Shown: piece after piece, positions 36,401-49,097 of the stretch
How the letters are laid out: each line of letters starts with the position of its first letter
How positions within the stretch are numbered: position 1 is the stretch's first letter
Assembly: GCA_024195265.1 (NCBI GenBank)
Contig: JAJLRJ010000007.1
Span: 10,280,328 to 10,344,327, forward strand
Length of the DNA: 64,000 nt
DNA from: Dendrophyllia cribrosa
Taxonomy: Eukaryota; Cnidaria; Anthozoa; Scleractinia; Dendrophylliidae
Direction: 5' to 3'
The notes under the pieces: generated by a model
Told to the model about the DNA's origin: nothing
What the model saw: only the letters and a program-made list of their open reading frames with translations
The model's database searches: none
Made by a program: the position numbers and the translations under genes

Positions 36401-39400
36401 GAATACAAAAAAATGGTTATATTAATCGGTAACAATTCATTTGGACCCCAAAATTGGAATAAAGCATCGAATAAAATTTATTACACTTTCAATATAGCGT
36501 CATCAGTTATCAATTTCAATGAAGATACAGTTGTACGAATCAAATTAATATCAATTGATCATATTACATATGCACCTTATAATTGCCATATCAGTGTACT
36601 TTTTGAAGAGTTTTAATATATAATTATCTAATATATTGATATATATAAATGTCAATTCTTGCACAGTCAATTAATTTTTGCAATAAATTTTTTACAACTC
36701 AAAAAAACCTGCATCCTAATACTAAAGATGAAATATTAAAATCGGCTTTAATATATCAATTTTTGTACGTTAACTATTTGAATAAGCCAATATCATTTAA
36801 CCAAATATTAGAAAAACACTCTGACATTGGATTAATTGGACCAGGTTCTTGTACTCTAAATACCAAATACCAATTTTTAATTAAACATGCTATTTTTCAT
36901 GATGCATTTGGAAGATTTTACAATGACTATGAAAAAGGGCCTGGATATACATATTGCTTCCTTTCAATGCCGAAGAAAGTAAAAAGATCTCCAATAATGG
37001 GCCAAATAAGTGGTGTATTATATTGTCTTCTTTCAAATCCTAAAATTTAATTATTATTATCCAAATATATAATATAAATGACTGAAACAGACATCTTCAA
37101 TTTTAATCATATTGATAAAAGCATCAGCAAAGAAAAACTATCTGAAATCAAAGCATTATATAAATTTTATCATAAACGATTTTGGTGCTATAAGAATGCT
37201 TTCAAATATTTCAAGAGATTGAATTTAGCTATTAATGTAACTTCAACAGGCTTAATAGTTATTGGTACTGTAACTGGTAGTATCACATTAAATCCTGCTA
37301 TACTAGCTTCTATTTCTGGAGCTGGTTTAGTGCTAAAAACAGTAAGTGAAATCAAGAATTATAAAAAGAAAATCGAAATGTCTGAATTTGCTTATACGAC
37401 ATATGAAAAAGTATTAGTTTTTTTACGGTCTTGTCTTAGAGGAAATCAATTCAACCACAATATATTCATCAATGAAATGAGACAGTTAGACGAAATAATC
37501 ATCGATATTTGTCCTCTTGCCGATAAATTCGAGAAACAGTATGATAAAAAATTCACTTCCGAGTAAACTTTTATAGTAAATTTTACGATAAACTTTACTA
37601 ACAAACTTTATTCAATAACTCATTCATAGGGAAAACCCCCTTTGCATGACGTATGACTTCCTATTTTTCTGAGAATCATGCAACAGGTCACCTTTTAATA
37701 ATTTTGTTGACATCATTCTTTATTAATTTATAAACATCATCCCACCATTGTTCATAAAATTTTAATGTCTTTTTAGAAGAAGTTATTTTTATTTTATCAT
37801 AAGGTAATCCTAAAATTTTTAATAATCTTCTCAAAACATAGGTTACACTTATCATCCGTTTCCGGTTCTTATTGACTTCTGGTAACACGTTGTTTATTAA
37901 TCCAAAAATCTTATATATTTTGTTACGGTCTTGATAACTCAAATGAATTTCTTTATTATATTTATTGATTATATTTTCGATATGATATTTTCTTACATAC
38001 ACACTCTTCGTCCTTATTCTATACATATTCTCATAAAAATCAACGTACTCTTTAACATAATCATAACCATGGACGGAACCGCAATTTAGACAGACGCTCA
38101 TACCATCTATACTATTTATATCTTGTTCACAACAACATAACTCAACCAATCTAGCACTACTATCAACTTCTAATAATTTCATATCATAAAAGGGACATAT
38201 CAACTCACCAATACTCATCATTTCCGTATTTCTACCAACATCTGCTAATCGTCGGTCACAAAAGGGACAGGTCAACTCACCAATACTCATCATTTCCGTA
38301 TTTCTACCAACATCTGCTAATCGTTGGTCACAAAAGGGACAGGTCAACTCTCCCATCTTCTCAAATTCATCATGAATTTCCAAATTACAATTCATTCTAT
38401 ACTATTATATGAGATTATATTTTTAAAACAATAGCTATAAGCGGTGCGTGCCTAAATTCCCAGAAAACAAAAATAGCGAACATGTTTTAATAACAGGAAA
38501 TGAGTCATCATTAATAGCTATTGTTTCAGATCATGAGTCAGTCGTATGATTTTTTCAACCAATCAGAAGGTGGATGATGCATCATTCAGTTATGTATGTT
38601 TGGTGAAAGATGAAATACTCTTCTTCACACGACTAGCAAATTCGAAAATCCTGAGAATATTTGCATCAACATCGAACAAATCAGATAAACCAGTTTCACT
38701 CTCAGCCATTTTAAGATTAAACTAAATCATAAACTTCTAGATCTCTTTACCTACAAGACAGCCATATGACGATCATGCGGAAAAGCTTGGCTAAAAATCG
38801 GCTAACGCGTTAGCGATATTTTCCATTGTCTCATATCGCTGATCGAGCTGTTTTAGAGAGTAAGGCATCTTAACTTCACAAGCAACTTCACAATTGTGAA
38901 CTTTTTCACTGAAAAAGTTCACAATTGTGAATCAAAGTGTGAAGCCTCTGATTGGTTAAAAATATCACACGACCGTCTCGTGATCTGAAACAATAACTAT
39001 TAGTGATGACTCATTTCCTTTTTATCAAAACATGTTCAGACTTGTAAGCGGGGGATTCCCCGTTCTCTGTTTCTGGGTATTACATCCTGTGTTTCCGAGA
39101 ATTGTGTCACGCAATGAAATAAACGCACCATTTGTTTTTTTAACATATAGTTTCATTTGATTTTTCTATATTTTTTAATCCAACAGATGGGAAGTAGTTA
39201 AGACTTGGCATGGTATCAGATCAGTTTTGCAAAACTGATCTGGTACCGCCAAGTCCTTAACTACTTAAAACAAGGGATAGGTTTTGGTCTAAAACATGCA
39301 TGTAGTTTATCTTGTACCGCTCATTGGTCTCATGAACGGTATGCGTTTTGCCGTTATTTTAGTAAGCGAGGCGGCAGGGTATATGGCCGCTTGCATTGCT

Positions 39401-42400
39401 CACTGATAATCGGTCTGAATCTGAGTCTAGATCAGTTCGGGTATAAAATGTATTACAGGTCAGTCACTGTCTTTGTGAATATCAGGCGAGTGGGACATGA
39501 GCGTTGGGAGATCGTACGTGTACTTGCAGTGCATCCCCACGCTCATTACATGACGCGATAGCCATCAGCAGAGAGCATGCGCAATACAAGCTTCGATTCA
39601 CCGCACGACCAATCTCGTTCCCAGAGGCCGCGTTCCTTTTGGTCAGCACCAAGGTTACGTTTGGTCTCCGCTGACCTGAAACGCGCGGGCTTTGGTGACG
39701 AGATTGCCGCACGACTGATGAAGTTTTGGGCGCGTTCGATTAACCGTATTCCGGAATACGACAATTGTTTGTTATGGCACAATTAGAGTATAAGTCTGTC
39801 AAAACATACTTATAGTACGACAATAACAGATGTTTCGTTTTCTAGTAGCTCCTAAATCCCCAGAAACGCAACTTTTTGTGACTATTCTTCATATTCCTAT
39901 TCCGGAATACGTTCAATCGAACGCACCCTTAATAACACGAGTTAAATTTCTTTCCCAGACCCCTACTCCTGAACAGGAAGGCCCGACATGCAGTTCTATC
40001 GCTTTCTTGGAGACAGTGGGATCAAAAGAGCTGGCGTTTTACATCTCACAGTACGACTACGAACTCTTTGAAGCCGTCAATGTCGTAAGTATCCATAGAC
40101 TCGAAATACCGTTGAATTCCGAAAGTAGCAGCTACCCCAATGGAAAGTTACGCTAATTTTAGACCTTACTAGCAATGTCCGAAATTAACGACCCCCTAGT
40201 AAGGAACGGACTTATAAATCCCTTAGGATAGAAACTATATTACCTCGAAATTAAGCCTGATTCAATGCGACATTCAAAATTATCCGATACACACGTTATT
40301 GTCGCCCGCCGTCTTGCTTTGCAACTGCGCCGAACTCAAAGGTACTGTGGCCATCCTGCCGAATTTTTCATGTAAACCAAAAAAAACGTTGATCGTAGAA
40401 GCCGCATTTATGCATGTAAACTAAATGAACCGTCTAGGATCATCCTCTTTCTATGCAAATGGAGCCTAACTTGGGGATGGGGAACAGTGGCGGATCAAAA
40501 CTCCATCGTAAGGAGGGGGGGGGGGGGGGGGGTGAAAATGTTTGATACGCCAGGAAAAATCTTCATAAGGGTACAGACTAATGTCTACGAAGTTGAATCT
40601 CGGGGCAATCTGCGCAAATCCTAGAAACAACCTGGAAAAGTCCTTTAAAAAGGTTTTTAATGTTTTTTTGGGATTTCTATGATATTGTATCTTATTAACA
40701 TGACTTTTTCTCTGTTTTTTTTTTTTTTTTTTTTGCAGTACGAGTTTATTTACCACATGTTTGGGAAAGAAAACTACAACCAGATTACAGCAAACTTAGA
40801 TCTGCTTCTCAAAAGGTTCAACGAGGTGAGAACTTCAGTGACTGTACAAACAGTACATGTTCACAAATCTGTAATGTACTGCCTCCAAAGGCTATTTCCG
40901 TGTTACTTAAGTTTAAATTTTAAGAGCTGACTATGAACAGATCTGTTTTGTCTCAGGTTTAGGTGAGCTAGTAAACACGCGAAAGCGCGCGAAAATTGTT
41001 TCATAGGTTAAACTCTCATTTATTAGCTCTCTACAATCGTGTGATTGCTTACACTTTTGGTGATCATAAGATAGGTAAAGCCGCACACGAGCAACAGTTG
41101 GCCCACACTGTGAAGCAACTAGGAGTATTCAACTACTCCCCCCTGGATGGGATGCTAGTCCACTGAACAGGGTTATCCACGGCGCAGTATGTCACCGGTT
41201 CCTATTTAATATATAGCTGTTTCTTGTCTAGGGAAACAACGCGACGGCAACGATCAGGGGTCAATTCAATAAAACTTTTACACTTGTAATTTACAAGTGT
41301 AGCTACTGTTTTCAACATCTGGAACAATGGCTACACTTGTAAATTACACCTATAAAAGTTTACAGACCTACAGATCTGAAGTTCACGCGCTAACCACGCT
41401 ACACCAACGCGCCCCCACATATTCCCACTTTAATTACCGTAAACGCTCCATTAAGCTCCCCTTCCTATACCCCCTCCCCTTCTCTAATAAGCCCACCTCT
41501 CTATGAAACCCCCCACCCCCTCCACCCACACCCACTTAGGTCGGGTAAGAATGGCATTATATTCTTGATCTTAACATTTTCAACTTCCAATATCATATTG
41601 GACAATTTTAACACTTTCTTATCATCAAGTTTAGAGAGATGGGGAGTTTTAAATAAGCAACACCCTATTTTTAAGCACCCCTACCCCCCCCCCCCCCCCC
41701 CCCCCCCCTAGAAGGCCTGAAAATAAATAAGCCCCCGGGGGGCTTTATAGTCAAGAACGTTTACGGTATTTGCGATCCATCGCTGACGATCGCTAATATG
41801 TATTTTCATATAATTGCACGGTGTTATTTGGCCAGTAATTAACCAATCGTCTGCGCTCGTTGTCCGGGGAGACTCCCATATAGAAATGGCTGGGGTGATC
41901 GTTGGAAATTGTCGAAAAAACAATCTACACATTTTGACTCACAAGGGTACGCTGAGCAACCTTTGTCGTTTTTGTATGGGAGTCCCCGCCGGGGGGAGGG
42001 GAGGGGTCTTGATGGTCATTATATGGAAGGAGGGCTATTAAAAACACTTAATGACTGGTCCTAAAGGAAACAGTGAATTTTGTTTCCCGAGAATCTTGAT
42101 GTTTCCCGAGACGAACGAGATTCGAGGGAAACAAAATTCACTGTTTCCCGAGGGATCAGTCATGAAGTGATTTGTTATATAGCAACACAAAAAACACAAC
42201 ACAACAAAGTTTAAAAAACGCGCCGAGCACTTGAGGTATATATCAATCGCATCAAAATCTTGCCACCTTTTGTCACGGTCTGATCACGTGCGCTAGCGGA
42301 CAACAGTGCAATGTTACCCTCTGACGTCAAAATTGTTGCCCGCTTTCGCAAATGTTACCCGCTTGGGACAATTGGCGGAAAACAGTTTGTCTGTTAGATG

Positions 42401-43668
42401 TCATGTGACCATGGATCAACCAATCAACGTGCGCATTGTATCAATGAATGTGTATTTCTTTGCTTGTTTTCCAGGTTCAATTATGGGTCGAGACGCAAAT
42501 ACTGCTGAGTCAACAACTAAACAAACGAGTTCATTTGTTGAAAAAGTTCATAAAATTGGCCGCCCAGTAAGTAAAATCTTCAGTACATCTTTATCGGTTA
42601 TTGGACTCACTGTGTGCGTGACGAGCAAGAAGTCAAATGTTATATATGATTCATTCGACTAAATTTCTTTTAATAATATTTGCCCAAATATTATTTTAAT
42701 ATTATTTTAATAATATTTGCCCAAATATTATTTTAAAAACGAATTTGCTGTTTGATCAGCCTTGCATGTTAAAGTTTTTTATTTAGTTCATTTATTTGCT
42801 GATCCTAGCCTGATCTGCACAAAGATCCAGCTACATTTTGCTACTGTTTGTTCAAGTGGTCCTTGCATTTTTACGAAAGTCATTGGATTCATTCGACTAA
42901 ACAAACAAATATACTCTAATTTCGGGAAATTGGCCGCTTTTGTGTGAAATAAAAAGTACGGAAGGCATCACAAAACATTGGCGTGATGACTGGAAAACCA
43001 ACTCGTTATCGCCTCCTTAAAAAAACTGGGATTGTAGCTTGGTTCTCATATGTCAGGAAAATCCCAGACGATCAGGGATTTTGCTGTTTGCCGACCGTCC
43101 CGACCGTCGTAGGCATACATACGTACATACTTTATTGAGACTCCCTTTGACAGGGCTTTTCAGTCACAATGCTAATTACTACATGTACATAATACTTTTA
43201 ATTACCATCTGGGATGGTCAGCGATGATTCGGGAAAATCGGGAGCGTTTCTATTTTTTCTGACGAGTCCCAGATTTCTGCGACGATCGGCGATTTTCCCG
43301 ACATATCGGCAAAATCTGGAACAGTCGGAAAAACAGCATGATCCTCAATCGTCTGGAATTTTCCCGAGATATGAAAACCAGACCATATCAATCAGCTACT
43401 AATTATTAATGTTGCAACTGTTTTAACATGATTTTTTAGCTGCAAGGAGTACAATAATTGGCATTCTTTCTTCGCTATCGTCATGGGACTTAACAGCTTT
43501 GCAGTCAGTCGATTGTCACAGACTTGGGAGGTGAGCACAGTTTAAAACCAGGGATAAATTTCCAGAATGTATTCCCCTCCCTGGGAAAGGAAAGTGGGGT
43601 AAAACATTCCAAGGTCATTCCAAGTCACTTTGTTTATAATATCCCCAATTACCAGTAATCAGCAATGC

Positions 43669-43699
<31 letters not shown>

Positions 43700-46600
43700 G
43701 TAAATAAATAAATAAATAAATAGGAATTTCAGTAAAAAGTGGAATCCACCAGGTGGCTCTTACTTCCACTGTTTCCGGATCGAATTGAAATAAGAAAATG
43801 TTGATTTTTGTGGAGGGAGGAAAACCGGAGTACCCGGAGAAAAACCCTCGGAGCAAGGACGAGAGCCAACAACAAACTCAACCCACAGATGGTGTCGCCT
43901 CTGTGAATCGAACCCGGGTCACATTGGTGGGAGACGAGTGCTCTTACCACTGCGCCCTCCCTGCTTCCCATTGAACTCATAGTCGGTTTCTTGTGTCAGG
44001 GAGGATTAGCAGCGGTGGAAAATCGTGAAAAATGGACCATGAATGGCGGAATGAGAAATGGCAGAAAGCGGGATTTCCAAGGTGGCGAGGAGTGGAAGAT
44101 TGAAAATCCTAGTGGCGAGAGCCACCAGGGAATGGGCGGGAGCCACCGGGGAATGGGCGGTTACCAACGTAAAGGGTACAGAAAGTGGAAAGTTCAATCC
44201 ACCCTCGGGCCGTCTCTCCCTTTTAATCGATAGCCACCGAGCTAGGTCGTTTACCATTTGCACGAAAAAACCGGTCGGAGTGTAACACTCCAAATGGTAC
44301 TATCAAAAAGCGCATAAAAAGACGGCGCGGGGAGCTGGAGTCGTGAGGCGACATTGACTTTGAGAAATGATACATTGATTTTTCGGTCATTTTGCTTGGA
44401 ATGGATCGAAAGAGAGAAGGATTTCAATCTTTTCAGAAAATTTTCCATAGGATGAGCTGTACTTTTTGAATTTCCGACCGAAAATTCCAGTTTCTCATGA
44501 CAAATGGTAAACGGCTCGAATCTCATCAATCCTCTGCAATTTCGCATTCATGATGGGCATGTTTTTCCCCCTTCATTCTACAAAACGTCCAAGAATCATC
44601 CACGCAATGAACGTGCGAGGACAGATGCAGAGTACGTACTAAATTATCTTAACTGGAAAAAATTCGCACAAAGGTTATCTTACTATTATCCTCTATTAGC
44701 ATTGTATGAAACTGCCACCAACGTTTACATTTCTTTCTGCATTTCAATGAATTTAGAAACTGCCTGGGAAGTTCCGAAAAATTTATGAGGAGTTTGAAAG
44801 CACTTTGGTGAGGAATGAATAATTTTTTTTATACTTTTATTGCACTTGTAAAATGTCATAATTTATTTAGACTTCAAATATCGGGCGTGGTCTTATTCTC
44901 AGATTCGAGACCAGATGCGCTCGCTCTCTCTTTCTTTCTCCTTTTCCTCTCACTGACTTGGAAGGTAGGTAATGAGAGCGAGGGAGTGACCATGGTGTAA
45001 CTGAAGCTTTATTCACACGGATGCATTTTCAATCATTTTTATTTTAAAGTCAAGAACGAGAGTTCACGAGAGTTCAAGCTATTTAAAATTCACCCGAGAG
45101 TCAATGAGAGGACCTGAGAGTTAAGGCCAAACAAGAACATGCGAGAGTTAAAAATTCACATTGAGGAGGCTCGTAAGGGTTTCCTGTTTTTCAATAGTGT
45201 GTCTGAAATGATGAAATATTAAAAAATGACGCATTCGATGATATGGACAACTTTTGAATATCTATACGATGCTATTAAAAGGCAATACTTTAAGGGTGTT
45301 TATGACGTCATAGCCATTGCCATGGCAACAGTACAGCTCTCTGAAAAGAGCCTTTAAAACTCAGTTTTCGCTAATTATCTTTAAAACTAATCCGGTGACC
45401 TATTAGGTTTTTTTCTCAATTTGAAAAGCACCGCTAATTTTCTTTTCTTTTTGACGCTATAACAAAAATCTATCTGGTGGAAATCAAGTTCTTTCCCAAA
45501 AGTTGTTGTCAGATAAGAAAAAAATTCCGCTAGATAATTTAAAAAATTTTTCTCAAACTCTTGTCTAAGATCTACGCAGTATTTTCATTTCCGGTGAGTA
45601 GCGCGTGTCCTCGAAATTTCGCCCCATTACTTCTTGGCATGCACATGATGTCATAAAAATTCAAAAATCTAAACTTAACATCCTACAAAGCTGTTTCCAA
45701 CAAAGTATGTGGACACCAGGGTTACAATCCTTCACAAAAAGTTTCAGGTTTTAACGATGTTTTGCTTCCCATTTGAAAAGGTTTTAAATGTATCACGAAT
45801 TCATCACGCTATTTCAGAGAAGTTGTGAAAATAAACTAAATTAAACCAATTAAAAGTAATTTTTGCATTATAGATGCTTATAAGCCGATTTAATGTAACT
45901 TATAATGAATTTGATCTTTTGTGATGAGATTTTTTGCGCAATTATGGCTTTAAAGTTTTGGCCGCCATGTTAGTGTACTGAAGTGGTACACCAAGATGGC
46001 CGCTTCATACATTTTTACTTAAAGGGGCAGTATCACGAGATTCCACGCGCGGCACTGTTCATTGTTCTTGCACCGGAATTTTGGACATATCACTGTTAAA
46101 AGTGATTTTTTTTTTCTTCCGGCTATCAAAACGGATTTTTTGATTCAACAAATACGTCCACTTCTCGACGGCCTTTTTGAATTTGCCGAATCAAACTTGA
46201 AAACATGGGCCGACGTTTTCAAGTTTCGCCCTCATGATACTGCCCCTTTAATTATACTCGTACGCCTATAATTCTTAAATGAAATGCTCTGGCGCATCAA
46301 ACGTTGGCCCAGATGTGTAGTTTTAAACTTTCTACAATTCCATAAACATTTTAGAATCAATAATCTGTTTTTTAATGCTTCTAAATTTTGATATGACATG
46401 ATATGACGTATATATAAAGTGCAAGGCAAGAGTAAACCGTCGCCTGCTCAGTGCAGGCTAGTTATTCAGCTATAGTTTGTGAAACGACCGCGCGTGGTTG
46501 TGGTGCTTCCAACATAAACTGCTGCATTAACTTTGTTATCGGCTTTGTCGTTCTTCAATTTTGATTTGAACAAATGGCACCCAAGTTATATTTCTTATTT

Positions 46601-49058
46601 TTAGGAGCCGTCCAGGAACCATCGAGTTTACAGACTTTTAGTGGGTGAGCTATCCAGTGAATTCAGTTGTCAATTTATATAATTAATTAATTAGCTTAAT
46701 TCATTTAAAATGAGCCTGGGACATTTTGATGATTAATTGGCTCAAATTTGTTTATTTATATATAATTATTATTTTTAGGAAAACTAAAGCCTCCCATGCT
46801 GCCATTTATGCCCCTGTTAATGAAAGGTATGTTCATGTAGGCCCGGTTCAGACGCCGAACTTTTCATGAGCCGAACCTAATACTTTGAATTTAATAAGTA
46901 CATGAAAAGTTCGGCGTCTGAATCAGTTAAGAACGGCTATTTGAAATTAGAACGGCTCAGCCGTTCTTCCCGCCTGGCTCAGCCGGGAATTTCGGCTTTG
47001 AAACGGCTTTGATTCAGACGCCGAACTTTTCATGAGCCGACTAATGCATGAATTATTATAACTTATTTTATGTGGGACGACTGGTGCTTGCCCTCGCCAT
47101 GTTTACACTTTGCCTGAAAATCGCTGACCTTTTGTTAATTTGGGTCGGTCCAAATTCGAATTAAGTTCGGCTCATGAAAAGTTCGGCGTCTGAACCGGGC
47201 CTAAGCTCACTCAACTGATGTAACAATGGCAAGCGGCCTTCCTTTGGTTGGTTGACATGGTTCTTTGTGATAAATTTCATTTCTTACCTTTTTTTTATAT
47301 AGACATGACATTTACCAATGAGGGGAACAAAACGCAGTTTGACGACCTGGTCAATTTTGAAAAAATGGTGAGTTTACCTTGGTCGCTAAATACTGTTAAA
47401 GCTGGAGCATGTTTTAGTTTAATTTGTTAAAAAAAGGGGTTAAATATAGCATTCCAATTAGTTTTAGTGGGCACCAATTTTATTCATATATGGCATGACA
47501 GTGCTGAGTTAATTCGTGTAGGTAAATTGGGGGGGTGGGGGTGGGGGTTGGATTGCGCCAGATTATCCACTGTGACGCAGAATTGGCAAGGAAGTACACT
47601 GTAAGTAAATGAAGATGAATTGAATATTTCTTGAATGAGTAAGAGAGAAGTGTAGGGTATGACAGTGCCACGGAGCTAGCAATCAAGCAGGTTCAATCAG
47701 GTTTTACTTACTTAGCAAAACCGGTCACGCTGGTTGCACCTGTGATTCTCTGGTGAATCTGATTTTATTATGGTTTGTTTGATTGATCATGAATCGTAAT
47801 GGTGAAATCATAGTTAATAGAATAAACTGGTTATGAAACTCAACCGAATTTCAAAAAGACTGTACAAAGCTGCTTTGTTTTATGTTGAACGAACCGTGAC
47901 CGTGCACATTGTTTTGTTAACGTGTGAGCCCAAATGTTTCTTCTGGTCAGTTGCTCATATGTATTGAATACCTTTTGTGTTTTGTGCACGGTCAAGGCAA
48001 ACGAACAAAAGAAATGGAGAACAAAAACATAGACAAAGGACGGGTGTTTCTTGGTGTTGCGGAAGCCATTGTTGGTTAGCTTTTGTGTTGTGGTGTGGGT
48101 ATTGTTCAGTGTCTTTTGAATCTTTTGTTTTACGTCATTTGGTGATCACACCATCCGCAACACCAAGAAACTACCCAAAGGACTGACTGAGTTTCATAAC
48201 CAGTTTGCTCTATTAACTATGGTGAAATGGAATAGAAAATCAAACTTACGCTTTGGGCATGTTGGAACAAATGTCAACGTCATGGAGTATTGCCTTTATC
48301 ATTGCTTATATTAAGTTTAAACTGAATAAAAAAGTCCCGAAACGTATAGTATGAGGAAGAATACAAACCATCGAACTGTTAAAATTTATACGGTAAGACA
48401 TCTAAAAAAACATTAAACGGTGTTAGCTCAACTCTGACTGAACAAAAACTCATAACATTTAGCGAAGACTTACTCATTTGAATTGAATTGCCTTCTAAAG
48501 TTATAAGGGCCGAACATTTTAACTATATAAACATTAAAACAAAAGTAGCTTTTGTTGTAAACAAACTATAAAGTCAAGCGTGGCTTAAAAGAAAAGCGCG
48601 AGAAACATCAGTGAATGTAAAACAGAGATACTGAAAATTCACTGCACTGCATCGAGAATGGTTAGAAAACAAAGTATACGTTGAACAATAAACTTGGATA
48701 ACTTTTGTTAGTATATACTAAAACAATTGAGATAGCGTTGTTGGCGCGCTCTGATTTTCTACTGAAACTCGCTATTCACCTCCTAGAAATTTGCGCGCGA
48801 AAATTGTAATCGTTGGCAGGAATAAATGAGTTAAAAATCATCATTTCCGTGCTATATTATCTAACTGTTTTAGTATGTCAGTACTAAAACAACAATTCAC
48901 ATCAGTGTCGGTGGCCATTGTGAATATTCACCACTAGCCACGTCCACTTCGGTCAATAGTTGCTAATTATCACTCATTTGAGCATGGAGTAATATTAGCA
49001 TGCAGGCCCGTAAGAGTAGGGGGGGCCGGTGCCCCCCCCCCCCCCCCCCCCCCCTCCC

Positions 49059-49097
<39 letters not shown>

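Larger units (their letters stand above)
21782..39265. mobile_element. Maverick/Polinton (adintovirus-like) integrated element, 17,484 bp
   Basis: Seen directly: 6-bp target duplication TAAAAC (21776-21781 and 39266-39271), AG...CT termini and inverted terminal repeats (21782 to about 22035; about 39080 to 39265). The gene set is protein-primed DNA polymerase B, retroviral-type integrase, adenain-like protease, packaging ATPase, double-jelly-roll major capsid, penton-like and fibre-like proteins. That set defines virus-like Polintons/adintoviruses. Leftward genes fill 22045-33576 and rightward genes 33712-37566; one leftward gene is at 37688-38395. Several genes are broken, so this copy is a decaying provirus; no host exon is interrupted. 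Confidence 0.95.

Noticed and set aside
37078..37566. Definite SLATT-domain effector
   Set aside because: The helical hairpin fits many membrane proteins; no diagnostic residues could be identified by eye.
21782..39265. Free virus contamination joined by assembly
   Set aside because: The exact 6-bp duplication and intact host intron on both sides argue for true integration.
41380..41420. tRNA gene or SINE head (TAGCGTGGTTAGCGCG on the minus strand)
   Set aside because: Only a box-A-like arm is visible; no box B or acceptor stem was found.
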